Shown here: piece after piece, positions 19,271 to 26,719 of the stretch
Layout: each line of letters starts with the position of its first letter
Numbering within the stretch: the stretch's first letter is position 1
Notes under the pieces: generated by a model
The model's database searches: none
What the model was told of the DNA's origin: nothing
The model's input: only the letters and a program-made list of their open reading frames with translations
Program-made: the position numbers and the translations under genes
Assembly (NCBI RefSeq): GCF_019857205.1
Contig: NZ_JAHWXO010000009.1
Location: 62,001-126,000 of the forward strand
From: Qipengyuania pacifica
GTDB taxonomy: Bacteria; Pseudomonadota; Alphaproteobacteria; Sphingomonadales; Sphingomonadaceae
DNA: 64,000 bases
Reading direction: 5' to 3'

Positions 19271-20094
19271 ACCGCCTCATCGCATCCCTGCGCAAGCGGC
19301 GCACTTTCACGCTTCCAGTATCGCCCCTCGAATGGACGACCTAGCTCACCGAGAAAGCCCCGCGTTCCTTCCGCGATGCCCGTCTCGCAATTCAGATGGG
19401 GTGCCGGGTCCCGATAGGTTCCGAAAAGCCGATCCCACAGCGTGACCGTATTGCCATAATTGGCCCCCATCAGCGCTTCGTCGCGAATATGGTGGAGCCG
19501 ATGCGCGGCTGGTGAAATCATTACCTTGCCCAAGAGACCCAGAGTCCATGGGACATCGGCGTGAATAAAAAATGCCCACCAACTGCGAAGAACGCCGGCC
19601 GTTGCGATCGCCCATTCAGGGAAGCCGATCAAAAAAAGGATCCAGACGTCGATCAGTACACTAAACAGCTTGCTCAGTGGGTGTTTGCGCTGCACCGAAA
19701 GCCAATGCAGCGCCGTGTCTGCATGATGGGTTGCGTGGATCGGCCAGAGTATGGGATGGTGTTCCGCTCGATGCCGCCAGTAAACGACAAAATCGGACAC
19801 AAGCACGGTAACTGCGACGACGATCACATCGTAACTATTGCTCCAGAATGCCATCAGCGCGGGCATCACAGCGATGTGATTGCGAATGAACCCTTCAGGC
19901 ATGGCGAATAGCGGAGCGAGAAGGACGATATTAAACAGCATCAACGCAAGGTTTGTAGTGAACTCAACATGCACGCGCATCAGCGCTTTTCCAATCGCAC
20001 GGCGCTTGATCACCAGAGCCAGCGCACCAAACAATGAACCGGCCATCGCCAAGATAGTCAGCGCCATCAGCGCGTGGTGGGCTATCGTTTCCAT
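19267..20094 (-). CDS. Sterol desaturase / fatty acid hydroxylase family membrane protein
   Basis: A 275-residue integral membrane di-iron enzyme with several hydrophobic helices. The histidine clusters of the superfamily are present: HRAEHH (108-113), HATHH (120-124), and AHRLHHIRD near the C-terminus. These residues bind two irons and hydroxylate or desaturate a lipid C-H bond. The substrate is unknown; in sphingomonads such enzymes can act on carotenoids, fatty acids or sphingolipids. The gene is convergent with the helicase and their stop codons interlock (TAG on each strand, 19267-19270), leaving no room for a terminator. Confidence 0.86.
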   Translation of the reverse strand: METIAHHALMALTILAMAGSLFGALALVIKRRAIGKALMRVHVEFTTNLALMLFNIVLLAPLFAMPEGFIRNHIAVMPALMAFWSNSYDVIVVAVTVLVSDFVVYWRHRAEHHPILWPIHATHHADTALHWLSVQRKHPLSKLFSVLIDVWILFLIGFPEWAIATAGVLRSWWAFFIHADVPWTLGLLGKVMISPAAHRLHHIRDEALMGANYGNTVTLWDRLFGTYRDPAPHLNCETGIAEGTRGFLGELGRPFEGRYWKRESAPLAQGCDEAV

Positions 20095-20136
20095 AAACCG
20101 CCGATATGCCGCGGCTGTAGTTAGGAACCCGTTAAA

Positions 20137-21492
20137 TCAGGTGGCGGAGATGTCGAGAAAGCCCGGGCGCGGCCCGTTCCATTCGCCCGCTGCAACCGGC
20201 GCTTCGTCTTCGTTACGGCTTCTGCGCGGTTCGCGCTTGGCCTTCGGCGCTCGCTCCGGCTTGGTCCGCGGCGCGACATCGTCGTCCTCGCGCTTCTTCC
20301 GGCTGCGCTGGGGATGCTCTTCCGGTTGCGCCGTCTCTTCGGGCTTCGGCGTGTTCTCGACCAGATCGACGCGCACGTCCTTCTTCCCGAACACAGGTAC
20401 TTTCGCACCGGTCAGCTTCTCGACGTTGGCGATCGCCTCGGCGTCTTCCTCTGCCACGAAGGTGAACGCGCGGCCCTTGGCGCCCGCCCTGCCCGTACGA
20501 CCAATGCGGTGAACGTAATCGTCCGGGTGCCAGGGAGTGTCGAAATTGAACACGTGGCTCACGCCTTTTACGTCGAGGCCGCGCGCTGCAACGTCCGATG
20601 CGACGAGAATGTTGATCTCGCCCTTCTTGAACCGGTCGAGTTCCTTCAGGCGATTCGACTGATCCATGTCCCCGTGGATTTCGCCGCTGCGGAATCCGTG
20701 GCGCTGCAGGCTCTTGTTGAGCTCGCGCACCGTCGTCTTGCGGTTGGCAAAGACGATCGCGGTTTCGACCTGGTCGTGATTGAGCAGCCAGCGCAGCGTC
20801 TCGCGCTTCTGGCGGCTCTTCACCGGAATCTTGAAAGCGGTAATGTCCTTATTCGTGGTCGCGGCGCGGCTGACCTCGATCCGCTTGGGATTATTGAGGA
20901 ATTTCTTTGTCAGCTTCTCGATCGGGGGCGGCATCGTCGCCGAGAAAAGCATCGTCTGCCGCGTTTCGGGCAGCTTCGAACAAATGAACTCGATGTCGGG
21001 GATGAAACCCATGTCGAGCATGCGGTCCGCTTCGTCGATAACCAGCAGTTCGCAGCCATTCAGCAGGATCTTGCCCCGCTCGAACAGATCCATCAGGCGA
21101 CCCGGCGTCGCAATCAGCACATCGACGCCTTCGTTCAGCGCCTTGACCTGATCGCCCATCTGCACGCCGCCGATCAGCAAGGCGAGCTTGAGATCGTGGT
21201 TCTTACCGTATTTCTCGAAGTTTTCGGCGACCTGGGCTGCCAGCTCGCGGGTCGGCGCCAGGATCAGCGAACGCGGCATCAGCGCCCGGCGGCGGCCACT
21301 GGCCATGATGTCGATCATGGGCAGCACGAAACTCGCCGTCTTGCCCGTACCCGTCTGGGCGATACCGATGATGTCCTTCATCATCAGCACCGGCGGGATG
21401 GCCTCGCGCTGGATGTCGGTCGGCTCGGTATAGCCGGCTTCGCTTACTGCCCTGAGCAAGTCTTCGGAAAGGCCGAGATCGGCAAAAGTCAT
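20137..21492 (-). CDS. RhlE-like DEAD-box RNA helicase
   Basis: From the ATG at 21492 the product is 451 residues. The Q-motif (FADLGLSEDLLRAV, EPTDIQREAIP), Walker A AQTGTGKT, PTRELAAQV, the DEAD box (VIDEADRMLDMGF), SAT and the motif VI HRIGRTGRAG are all present. The C-terminal tail is long, charged and low in complexity (RKKREDDD, KAKREPRRSRN), typical of RhlE-type helicases of ribosome assembly or cold adaptation. A longer start at 21549 is open but less like the family. The paralogue name (RhlE, DbpA, CsdA) cannot be fixed from sequence alone. Confidence 0.92.
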   Translation of the reverse strand: MTFADLGLSEDLLRAVSEAGYTEPTDIQREAIPPVLMMKDIIGIAQTGTGKTASFVLPMIDIMASGRRRALMPRSLILAPTRELAAQVAENFEKYGKNHDLKLALLIGGVQMGDQVKALNEGVDVLIATPGRLMDLFERGKILLNGCELLVIDEADRMLDMGFIPDIEFICSKLPETRQTMLFSATMPPPIEKLTKKFLNNPKRIEVSRAATTNKDITAFKIPVKSRQKRETLRWLLNHDQVETAIVFANRKTTVRELNKSLQRHGFRSGEIHGDMDQSNRLKELDRFKKGEINILVASDVAARGLDVKGVSHVFNFDTPWHPDDYVHRIGRTGRAGAKGRAFTFVAEEDAEAIANVEKLTGAKVPVFGKKDVRVDLVENTPKPEETAQPEEHPQRSRKKREDDDVAPRTKPERAPKAKREPRRSRNEDEAPVAAGEWNGPRPGFLDISAT

Positions 21493-21611
21493 GTGGTTCG
21501 AAATTGTCCCTGGAACATGGGCCGACGCGAAATTGCGCATGCGCAGCATCGGCTGGCGCCGCCCTTCGCCGGAAATGCGGTAAAAGTCAAGAAAACGGCG
21601 TTAGTCGCCGT

Positions 21612-22181
21612 TCAGCGATCCCCGCCCACCGCTACAAGGCGGCTGAAATGGGAAATCCTGCATTTCGCTCCGGCCCTCGACATCAGCCGGTCGCGATCCA
21701 CGCAAAGTTTCCCGTCCTCGCTACGCTCGACATAAAACCCGAGGTAGAAGTCGCGGGGGCTGCAGGACTTTTCCAACTCGGCCGAAATGATGTGCCGGCC
21801 CCGCATGTACATCATCAACCTGCTACCGCGATCGGAAACACCCACGATGTCCCCGGCATCGACACATTTTCCGTGCGGACGCTCGACCAACCGTGGGGGA
21901 ACCGCCTGCTGCGGCAACTCGCTCAACATGCTTCGGCTGATGCTGCTCGGCCGCGGGCTGACGCGCATGATAACCCGCCGCTCGATCCTGACCTGATTGA
22001 CGATCGGTATTATCGTCGTGTCGACGAATCCGCGCCATGCCGGCCTACGCGCAGACAGCGACTTCAGATCGACCGACCCAGCCTCGCTATCCTGGGTATG
22101 ACGTGCGGCCATGTCAGATCCCGTCCCCTGCGGAGTGCCCAATGCAATCAGCATGGCAGCCAGGGGGGAAAGCAAGGACAT
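21612..22181 (-). CDS. Conserved exported protein of unknown function
   Basis: A 189-residue product with a hydrophobic N-terminal segment (SLLSPLAAMLIALGTP) that looks like an atypical signal peptide without a basic start. The body contains RIERRVIMRVSPRP and two cysteine regions (EKSCSPRDFYLGF, GKLCVDRDRLMSRAGAKCRI), suggesting a disulfide-bonded periplasmic domain. The C-terminal cysteine-rich segment seems to be the most constrained part. No family is recognised. It faces away from the FAD oxidase across about 160 bp. The start is weakly supported because no good ribosome site is visible near the ATG. Confidence 0.6.
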   Translation of the reverse strand: MSLLSPLAAMLIALGTPQGTGSDMAARHTQDSEAGSVDLKSLSARRPAWRGFVDTTIIPIVNQVRIERRVIMRVSPRPSSISRSMLSELPQQAVPPRLVERPHGKCVDAGDIVGVSDRGSRLMMYMRGRHIISAELEKSCSPRDFYLGFYVERSEDGKLCVDRDRLMSRAGAKCRISHFSRLVAVGGDR

Positions 22182-22340
22182 GGGGTTGGTACGAAAGCTC
22201 CTCTGCCCGCAGGTTTTGGTGACGTGCGGAAATCCAGAGAATGCCGATGCGCCCCCACGCTTGAATGCGGGCTTAATTGTTCGGCATAGATTGGCAAGTG
22301 CTGGTAATCACTTGTCAGGATGTGGCAAAGACGCTGCATT

Positions 22341-23789
22341 ATGAGAGACAGAGACACGTTCCGAAGCGCTGCGACAAAATTGCTGGGGCCGCGAGGGTTC
22401 ACATACGACAAGGATCTTGTGGAACCGTGGCTGACCGACTGGCGTGGCCGTTACACCGGCAAGGCTGTCGGGCTGGCATCTCCCGCGTCGACCGATGAAG
22501 TGTCGCGCTTCGTGAAGCTGTGCAGCGCGCATGGCGTACCGATCGTACCACAGGGCGGTAACAGCGGAATGTCGGGCGGTGCCACGCCAGACGACGGGGG
22601 CGACAGCGTGATTCTTTCACTTCGCCGGATGAACACAATCCGCGAGCTGGACGCCGCTGCCCAGCAGGTTACCTGCGACGCTGGTGTGGTCTTGCAAACG
22701 CTGCACGAGGCCGCAGAAGCGGAAGGCCTTCGGTTTCCCTTGACCCTCGGCGGGAAGGGGTCGGCCACGATTGGCGGCCTTGTTTCAACGAATGCCGGGG
22801 GCACGCAGGTCCTGCGCCACGGTACCATGCGTGCGCAGGTTCTCGGCTTGGAGGGTGTGCTGGCGGATGGTTCCGTTTTCTCGAACCTCGTCCCGCTCAA
22901 GAAAGACAATCGCGGTTTCGATCTCAAACAATTGCTGATCGGTTCTGAAGGGACTCTTGGAATTGTTACGGCCGCCACATTGCGTCTCGTGCCGCAAACG
23001 GCGCAGCGGCGTGTGGCTTGGATCGGCTTGTCGAGCATTTCGAGGGCGCGCGAATTGCTGCTTCACTGCGAGAAACGTGTAGGCGATGCGCTAGAAGGCT
23101 TCGAAGTGCTGCCTCACCATTGCCTCCAGTCGGTGCTCGCACATCTGCCCGATTCGCGAAGTCCATTGTCCAGTGACCACGCATGGTACGCATTGGTCGA
23201 ACTGGTCGCCGAAGCTGCTGACGCAGACGCGATCGACGGGCTCGCCGAAGACGTGCTGCACAGCGCTATGGAACGTGACCTCATCGAAGACGCCGTCATT
23301 TCTGCGAGCGAGGCGCAGGCGGAAGCTTTTTGGTTGTTGCGCGAGAGCATCTCTCCTGCAGAAAGAGCCATCGGCCCAGCGATGCAGCATGACATTTCCG
23401 TCCCGGTGGCGCGCATGGCCGAGTTCGTCGAAACCGCCTCTCCCGAAATCGAAAAACGATTTCCCGGCACGACAGCAATTGGATTCGGGCACCTTGGCGA
23501 CGGCAATATCCATTATCACGTACTTGCCCCCCCAAGTGCCGTCCAAGGCGAGTGGGAAATGACTGACGGCAAAATCATCAGCGCCTTTGTGCATGATCTT
23601 GTCACCGAGTTTGGGGGATCGATCAGCGCGGAACACGGGATCGGTCAGATGAAGCGTGACGAATTAAGCAGGCTTGGCGATCCCGTGGCGCTGGGACTAA
23701 TGCGGACTATAAAACAGGCGCTCGACCCACAGGGAATACTCAATCCTGGCAAACTCGTGCCGCTTGCACCCGACGCGCCAACACCGTAA
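22341..23789 (+). CDS. FAD-linked D-2-hydroxyacid dehydrogenase (GlcD/D2HGDH family)
   Basis: A soluble flavoprotein of 482 residues from the ATG at 22341 (an ATG at 22320 would add seven). The PCMH FAD-binding domain shows PQGGNSGMSGGATPD and TLGGKGSATIGGLVSTNAGG. The C-terminal FAD-oxidase domain has the metal-binding stretch FGHLGDGNIHYHV and the motif SAEHGIGQMKRDEL. These are shared by D-lactate, D-2-hydroxyglutarate and glycolate dehydrogenases; D-2-hydroxyglutarate or D-lactate is the likeliest substrate, but specificity is inferred. The next gene, sapC, is 64 bp downstream. Confidence 0.88.
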   Translation: MRDRDTFRSAATKLLGPRGFTYDKDLVEPWLTDWRGRYTGKAVGLASPASTDEVSRFVKLCSAHGVPIVPQGGNSGMSGGATPDDGGDSVILSLRRMNTIRELDAAAQQVTCDAGVVLQTLHEAAEAEGLRFPLTLGGKGSATIGGLVSTNAGGTQVLRHGTMRAQVLGLEGVLADGSVFSNLVPLKKDNRGFDLKQLLIGSEGTLGIVTAATLRLVPQTAQRRVAWIGLSSISRARELLLHCEKRVGDALEGFEVLPHHCLQSVLAHLPDSRSPLSSDHAWYALVELVAEAADADAIDGLAEDVLHSAMERDLIEDAVISASEAQAEAFWLLRESISPAERAIGPAMQHDISVPVARMAEFVETASPEIEKRFPGTTAIGFGHLGDGNIHYHVLAPPSAVQGEWEMTDGKIISAFVHDLVTEFGGSISAEHGIGQMKRDELSRLGDPVALGLMRTIKQALDPQGILNPGKLVPLAPDAPTP

Positions 23790-23853
23790 AGCGCCCGCTT
23801 CGAACGCTTGCCTGCCGGCTTGTCGACAATCCAACTGAATTTCGGAGAGATCC

Positions 23854-24642
23854 ATGGCCAGCGCGCCGCAGCCCAACCTGCCCCTGTTTTTCAAAGACCT
23901 CATGCCGCTCAACAGCAAGGACCATGCGAACTATCGCTCGCGTCCGATGACCAAGGCGCCATGGCTTGCCAAACAGCATGCCATCCCCCTGACAGTCGAT
24001 GAATTCGTGCAGGCACAGCGTGACATGCCGATCGTGTTTTCCACCGGCCCCGATGCCGTGCCGCTGGCACTGATGGGCCTCAACGATGGCGTAAACACCT
24101 TCTGCGACGATGAAGGCACTGTCACCGAGCAGGTTTACATTCCTGCCTATGTCCGTCGTTACCCGTTCATGCTTGCTCGGCTGAACCAGAACAGCGACGA
24201 TCTTTCGCTGTGCTTCGATCCGACTGCTGAAAACATCGGCGAGTTCGAAGATGGCCAGCCTCTTTTCGAAGATGGCCAGCCCAGCGAAGGCACCAAGGAA
24301 ATCCTCAACTTCTGCGAACAGTTCGAGCATGCCGGTCAACGCACGCAGAATTTCATGAAGGAATTGAAGGACCACGACCTGCTGATGGAAGGCGAAGTCG
24401 CCATCACGGAACAGGGTAATGACAAGCCTTTCGTTTATCGCGGTTTCCAGATGATCAATCAGGAAAAGCTGCGCGAACTTCGCGGCGACCAGTTGCGCAA
24501 GTGGACCGAGAATGGCTTGCTGCCGCTCATCTGGGCACAGATCTTTTCGATGGACATGATGCGCACGATCTTCGGTCGTCAGATCCAGCAAGGCAAAGTC
24601 CCGCAGCCCGACGCCGCCACCGCGGCAGTGCCTACTGCGTAA
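23854..24642 (+). CDS. SapC-family protein
   Basis: A 262-residue protein without a signal peptide that matches the SapC family. The name comes from Campylobacter S-layer secretion, but in sphingomonads and Caulobacter-type bacteria most members have no known S-layer role and often sit near TonB-dependent receptors. Typical features are FKDLMPLNSKDH, PIVFSTGPDAVPLALMGL, YIPAYVRRYPFML and the C-terminal FRGFQ/LREL-type region (YRGFQMINQEKLREL). A 21-bp period tandem duplication inside the gene repeats F-E-D-G-Q-P. The gene ends 22 bp before a good terminator. Role unknown. Confidence 0.85.
   Translation: MASAPQPNLPLFFKDLMPLNSKDHANYRSRPMTKAPWLAKQHAIPLTVDEFVQAQRDMPIVFSTGPDAVPLALMGLNDGVNTFCDDEGTVTEQVYIPAYVRRYPFMLARLNQNSDDLSLCFDPTAENIGEFEDGQPLFEDGQPSEGTKEILNFCEQFEHAGQRTQNFMKELKDHDLLMEGEVAITEQGNDKPFVYRGFQMINQEKLRELRGDQLRKWTENGLLPLIWAQIFSMDMMRTIFGRQIQQGKVPQPDAATAAVPTA
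24244..24281 (+). repeat. In-frame tandem repeat inside sapC
   Basis: The 17-base unit TTCGAAGATGGCCAGCC occurs at 24244-24260 and again at 24265-24281, a period of 21 bases. It encodes FEDGQP twice (FEDGQPLFEDGQP). Because the period is seven codons the reading frame is kept, so this is probably a recent slippage or duplication tolerated in a surface loop. Confidence 0.85.
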
Positions 24643-24663
24643 GGCCTCAAAACCCAGCAAATC

Positions 24664-24697
24664 GAGGGCGCGCCCGCATGCGGGTTGCGCCCTCTTT
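24664..24697 (+). terminator. Terminator after sapC
   Basis: An eight-pair GC-rich stem (GAGGGCGC at 24664-24671 with GCGCCCTC at 24687-24694) encloses a loop that contains a smaller CCCGCATGCGGG palindrome. It is followed by TTT. It lies 22 bp after the sapC stop. Confidence 0.75.
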
Positions 24698-24819
24698 CCA
24701 TTTACCGACCGCTCCACTTTGGAGAGCCGCGCTCTTGCCGACACTCCTCGGCATCTCGCCTCTGACGAGGCGCATTGCGGCGAACTGTTTTAAGTCAGCG
24801 CCGAATCTCTCCGAACCGC

Positions 24820-24847
24820 TTGAAACGGCTTCATACCCCCCTATTTT
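24820..24847 (+). promoter_or_regulatory. Sigma-70-type promoter of a candidate small RNA
   Basis: A -35-like TTGAAA (24820-24825) and a -10-like TATTTT (24842-24847) are separated by 16 bases. No protein gene follows before the strong terminator at 24923, so this would drive a short untranslated transcript beginning near 24854. Confidence 0.5.
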
Positions 24848-24853
24848 GGTGAT

Positions 24854-24954
24854 GCTGGCAGGGCTTCCCCTCATGGCTCTTCCGGCAGATGCACGTGAGT
24901 GCATTTCCTCCCTGAACCTTGGCCACCTCGCGCAACTGCGCGAGGTGGTTTTTT
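24854..24954 (+). ncRNA. Candidate small regulatory RNA, about 100 nt
   Basis: Between sapC and the amidohydrolase gene there is a promoter-like pair, then a stretch that folds into successive hairpins and ends in a textbook terminator. The hairpins are GCTGG with CCGGC (24854-24858 and 24882-24886, one G-U pair), a perfect six-pair ATGCAC/GTGCAT stem with a GTGA loop (24889-24904), and the terminator. Between the last two, TTCCTCCCTGAA (24905-24916) should be single-stranded; its CCTCC core is complementary to a Shine-Dalgarno sequence. This is how many trans-acting small RNAs block translation. No known family is assigned; expression is inferred. Confidence 0.55.
24923..24954 (+). terminator. 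Strong intrinsic terminator of the small-RNA candidate
   Basis: A perfect 11-pair stem (24923-24933 with 24938-24948) closed by the four-base loop AACT, followed by six T residues (24949-24954). It ends 9 bp before the stop of the minus-strand amidohydrolase gene, so it can also insulate the convergent transcripts. Confidence 0.9.
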
Positions 24955-24963
24955 ATCGTCTAC

Positions 24964-25914
24964 CTACTCCGCTGCCTGTGGCATCTGCCGGTTGCCACTG
25001 ATGGCCTCGACCTCGGCAGCCATCGTCTCGACAAGCCCTGCCAGCAATTTAGTGATCGCCCCCGCCCGAAAACTCGGCTGATCGAGATTGGCATCGAGAT
25101 ACGACGTGCGGCACACCTCTATCTGCATGGCATGTATGCCTCGCGCGGTTTGCCCATATCGATCAAGGACGTATCCTCCCGAATAAGGACGGTTGTGCGC
25201 AACACGCCGACCGTGCGCCGAAAGATAGCGAATGGCCAGATCGACCAATCCGGGATCACAGGAAGCGCCGAACCGATCGCCGATCACGAATTCGGCCGGT
25301 CGGTCCTCCGGATGGGTTTTCCGCAGCGGCGGCATTGAATGCAGGTCAATCAAAAGCACAGCGCCCCACCGATCGCGCAGCCTTTCCAATTCACTGGCTA
25401 GAGCCATGTGATAGGGCCTGTAAATCCCTGCGATCCAGCTATCGAGCTCGGCCTTCTCAAGTGGTTGCCGCCAGATTTCCCCCATGCCGGGAATGCGGCG
25501 CGGTACGAGGCCCAATCCATTGCGTGAGCGACGATTGGCAAGCGAGTGCCGAATTGCACGGGGCTTTTCGCCGCGGACCATGGACCAATCGATATCGTCT
25601 GCCGACCGGTTCAGATCGATCATTGCGCGAGGCGCTTCTGCCATCATCAGGCTAGCCCCCGCCGCCGCCGCAACTGGGCGGGCGACGACGTCGATATATC
25701 GATCCTCAAGCCGAAGCATTGCCTGCGCGGAATCTCGAAGTGCCGAAACGACCGCCTCGGGATAACACCTTCCGCTATGTGGAACTGATACAAGAACCGG
25801 AACGCTGCATTGCGCCGAGCGCCAAAGCCGATAGGCCGGTCCGGCACATCCGGCAATCTGCCCGCCACTCGAAAGCTCGATATCCGTCGCCGATTCTGAC
25901 TGAATCTCCCGCAT
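24964..25914 (-). CDS. N-formylglutamate amidohydrolase family protein
   Basis: A 316-residue member of the FGase family, which hydrolyses N-formyl-L-glutamate at the end of one histidine degradation route. Visible motifs are the zinc-site VPHSGRCYP, LRLEDRYIDVV, EAPRAMIDLNRS, LLIDLHSMPP and the late PYSGGYVLDRYG. No other histidine degradation genes are nearby. Paralogues of this family often sit beside cpdR in alphaproteobacteria, as here, so the physiological substrate may differ. It diverges from cpdR across 141 bp. Confidence 0.88.
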   Translation of the reverse strand: MREIQSESATDIELSSGGQIAGCAGPAYRLWRSAQCSVPVLVSVPHSGRCYPEAVVSALRDSAQAMLRLEDRYIDVVARPVAAAAGASLMMAEAPRAMIDLNRSADDIDWSMVRGEKPRAIRHSLANRRSRNGLGLVPRRIPGMGEIWRQPLEKAELDSWIAGIYRPYHMALASELERLRDRWGAVLLIDLHSMPPLRKTHPEDRPAEFVIGDRFGASCDPGLVDLAIRYLSAHGRRVAHNRPYSGGYVLDRYGQTARGIHAMQIEVCRTSYLDANLDQPSFRAGAITKLLAGLVETMAAEVEAISGNRQMPQAAE

Positions 25915-26055
25915 CGAACGAGCGTTGTCCGCGAAAGATCATTAATCAAGACCGGAATTGCCAAGCCCCGGCTACGGTGCGCAAAAACTGTCCCATATTT
26001 ACATTACCCGTTTGCGATACATGCTTTTTTAAAGCGGTGGGGCTACAAGGCCCCC

Positions 26056-26448
26056 ATGACGAACACAGCGACTCAACGGATCCTGCTTGCAGAGGATGAC
26101 GATGCAATGCGCGTTTATCTCGAACGCGCCCTCGTCAATGCTGGATACAAGGTGGATTCGGTTGATCGCGGCACCGCTGCCGTTCCCCTCCTGGTGGAAA
26201 GCGATTACGACCTGTTGCTGTCCGATATCGTCATGCCAGAAATGGACGGCATCGAACTTGCCCAGAAATGCAATGAGGTAAGCCCGCATACAAAGGTGAT
26301 GTTCATCACCGGATTTGCCGCGGTTACCTTGAAGGCGAGCCGTGAGCAGCCGCATGCCAAGGTTCTGTCAAAACCCTTTCATTTGCGTGACCTCGTACTG
26401 GAAGTCGAACGGGTCTTGGACGACCGCGTGAGCGCTCGTCTGCAATAA
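26056..26448 (+). CDS. cpdR: CpdR-type single-domain response regulator
   Basis: A 130-residue stand-alone receiver domain. The acidic pocket is EDDD (13-16), the phosphoacceptor is D57 in SDIVMPEMDG, the switch threonine is in FITGF, and the conserved lysine is in LSKPF. In Caulobacter, unphosphorylated CpdR delivers substrates to the ClpXP protease and is controlled by the CckA-ChpT phosphorelay. The short length, the absence of an output domain, the motif PEMDGIELA and the place beside the amidohydrolase-like gene support CpdR rather than another receiver such as DivK. Confidence 0.86.
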   Translation: MTNTATQRILLAEDDDAMRVYLERALVNAGYKVDSVDRGTAAVPLLVESDYDLLLSDIVMPEMDGIELAQKCNEVSPHTKVMFITGFAAVTLKASREQPHAKVLSKPFHLRDLVLEVERVLDDRVSARLQ

Positions 26449-26526
26449 CTGGCGAATTGCCCTTGCGCGGCCAGATCAGCCTCGCTAAAGGGCCCGCCTG
26501 CCCCGGAAAGGGGCGCTCGATGGTGC

Positions 26527-26601
26527 GGGCGTATAGCTCAGTGGTAGAGCACTATGTTGACATCGTAGGGGTCGCAAGTTCAATCCTTGCTACGCCCACC
26601 A
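26527..26601 (+). tRNA. tRNA-Val (GAC)
   Basis: A complete cloverleaf can be folded. The acceptor stem is GGGCGTA with TACGCCC, the D-arm carries GCTCAGTGGTAGAGC, and the anticodon stem is CTATG/CGTAG around the loop TTGACAT. The T-arm is GCAAG TTCAATC CTTGC. The anticodon GAC (26559-26561) reads GUC and GUU valine codons. A discriminator A and an encoded CCA end the gene at 26601. Confidence 0.95.
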
Positions 26602-26719
26602 TCGAAGCCTGAAAGTCGGCCCGGCCCATATGGGCGGCCCCTTGGCCCCAAGCCATTTCATCGCATTCTTGACCCGCTCGAGGCGCTCGCCGCGCTGACG
26701 CAGTCATTGCACCCTCGAC

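Noticed and set aside
21504-22289. Long plus-strand frame opposite the exported protein gene
   Set aside because: Low-complexity, Arg/Pro-rich shadow; the minus-strand frame has a signal-like N-terminus and patterned cysteines.
24501-25001. Plus-strand frame running from inside sapC through the small-RNA region
   Set aside because: It begins inside sapC and crosses two intrinsic terminators, so it cannot be a normal gene.
26630-26660. GC-rich palindrome GCCCATATGGGC after the tRNA gene
   Set aside because: No T run and no attachment-site duplication of the tRNA 3' end nearby; no integrated element is visible.
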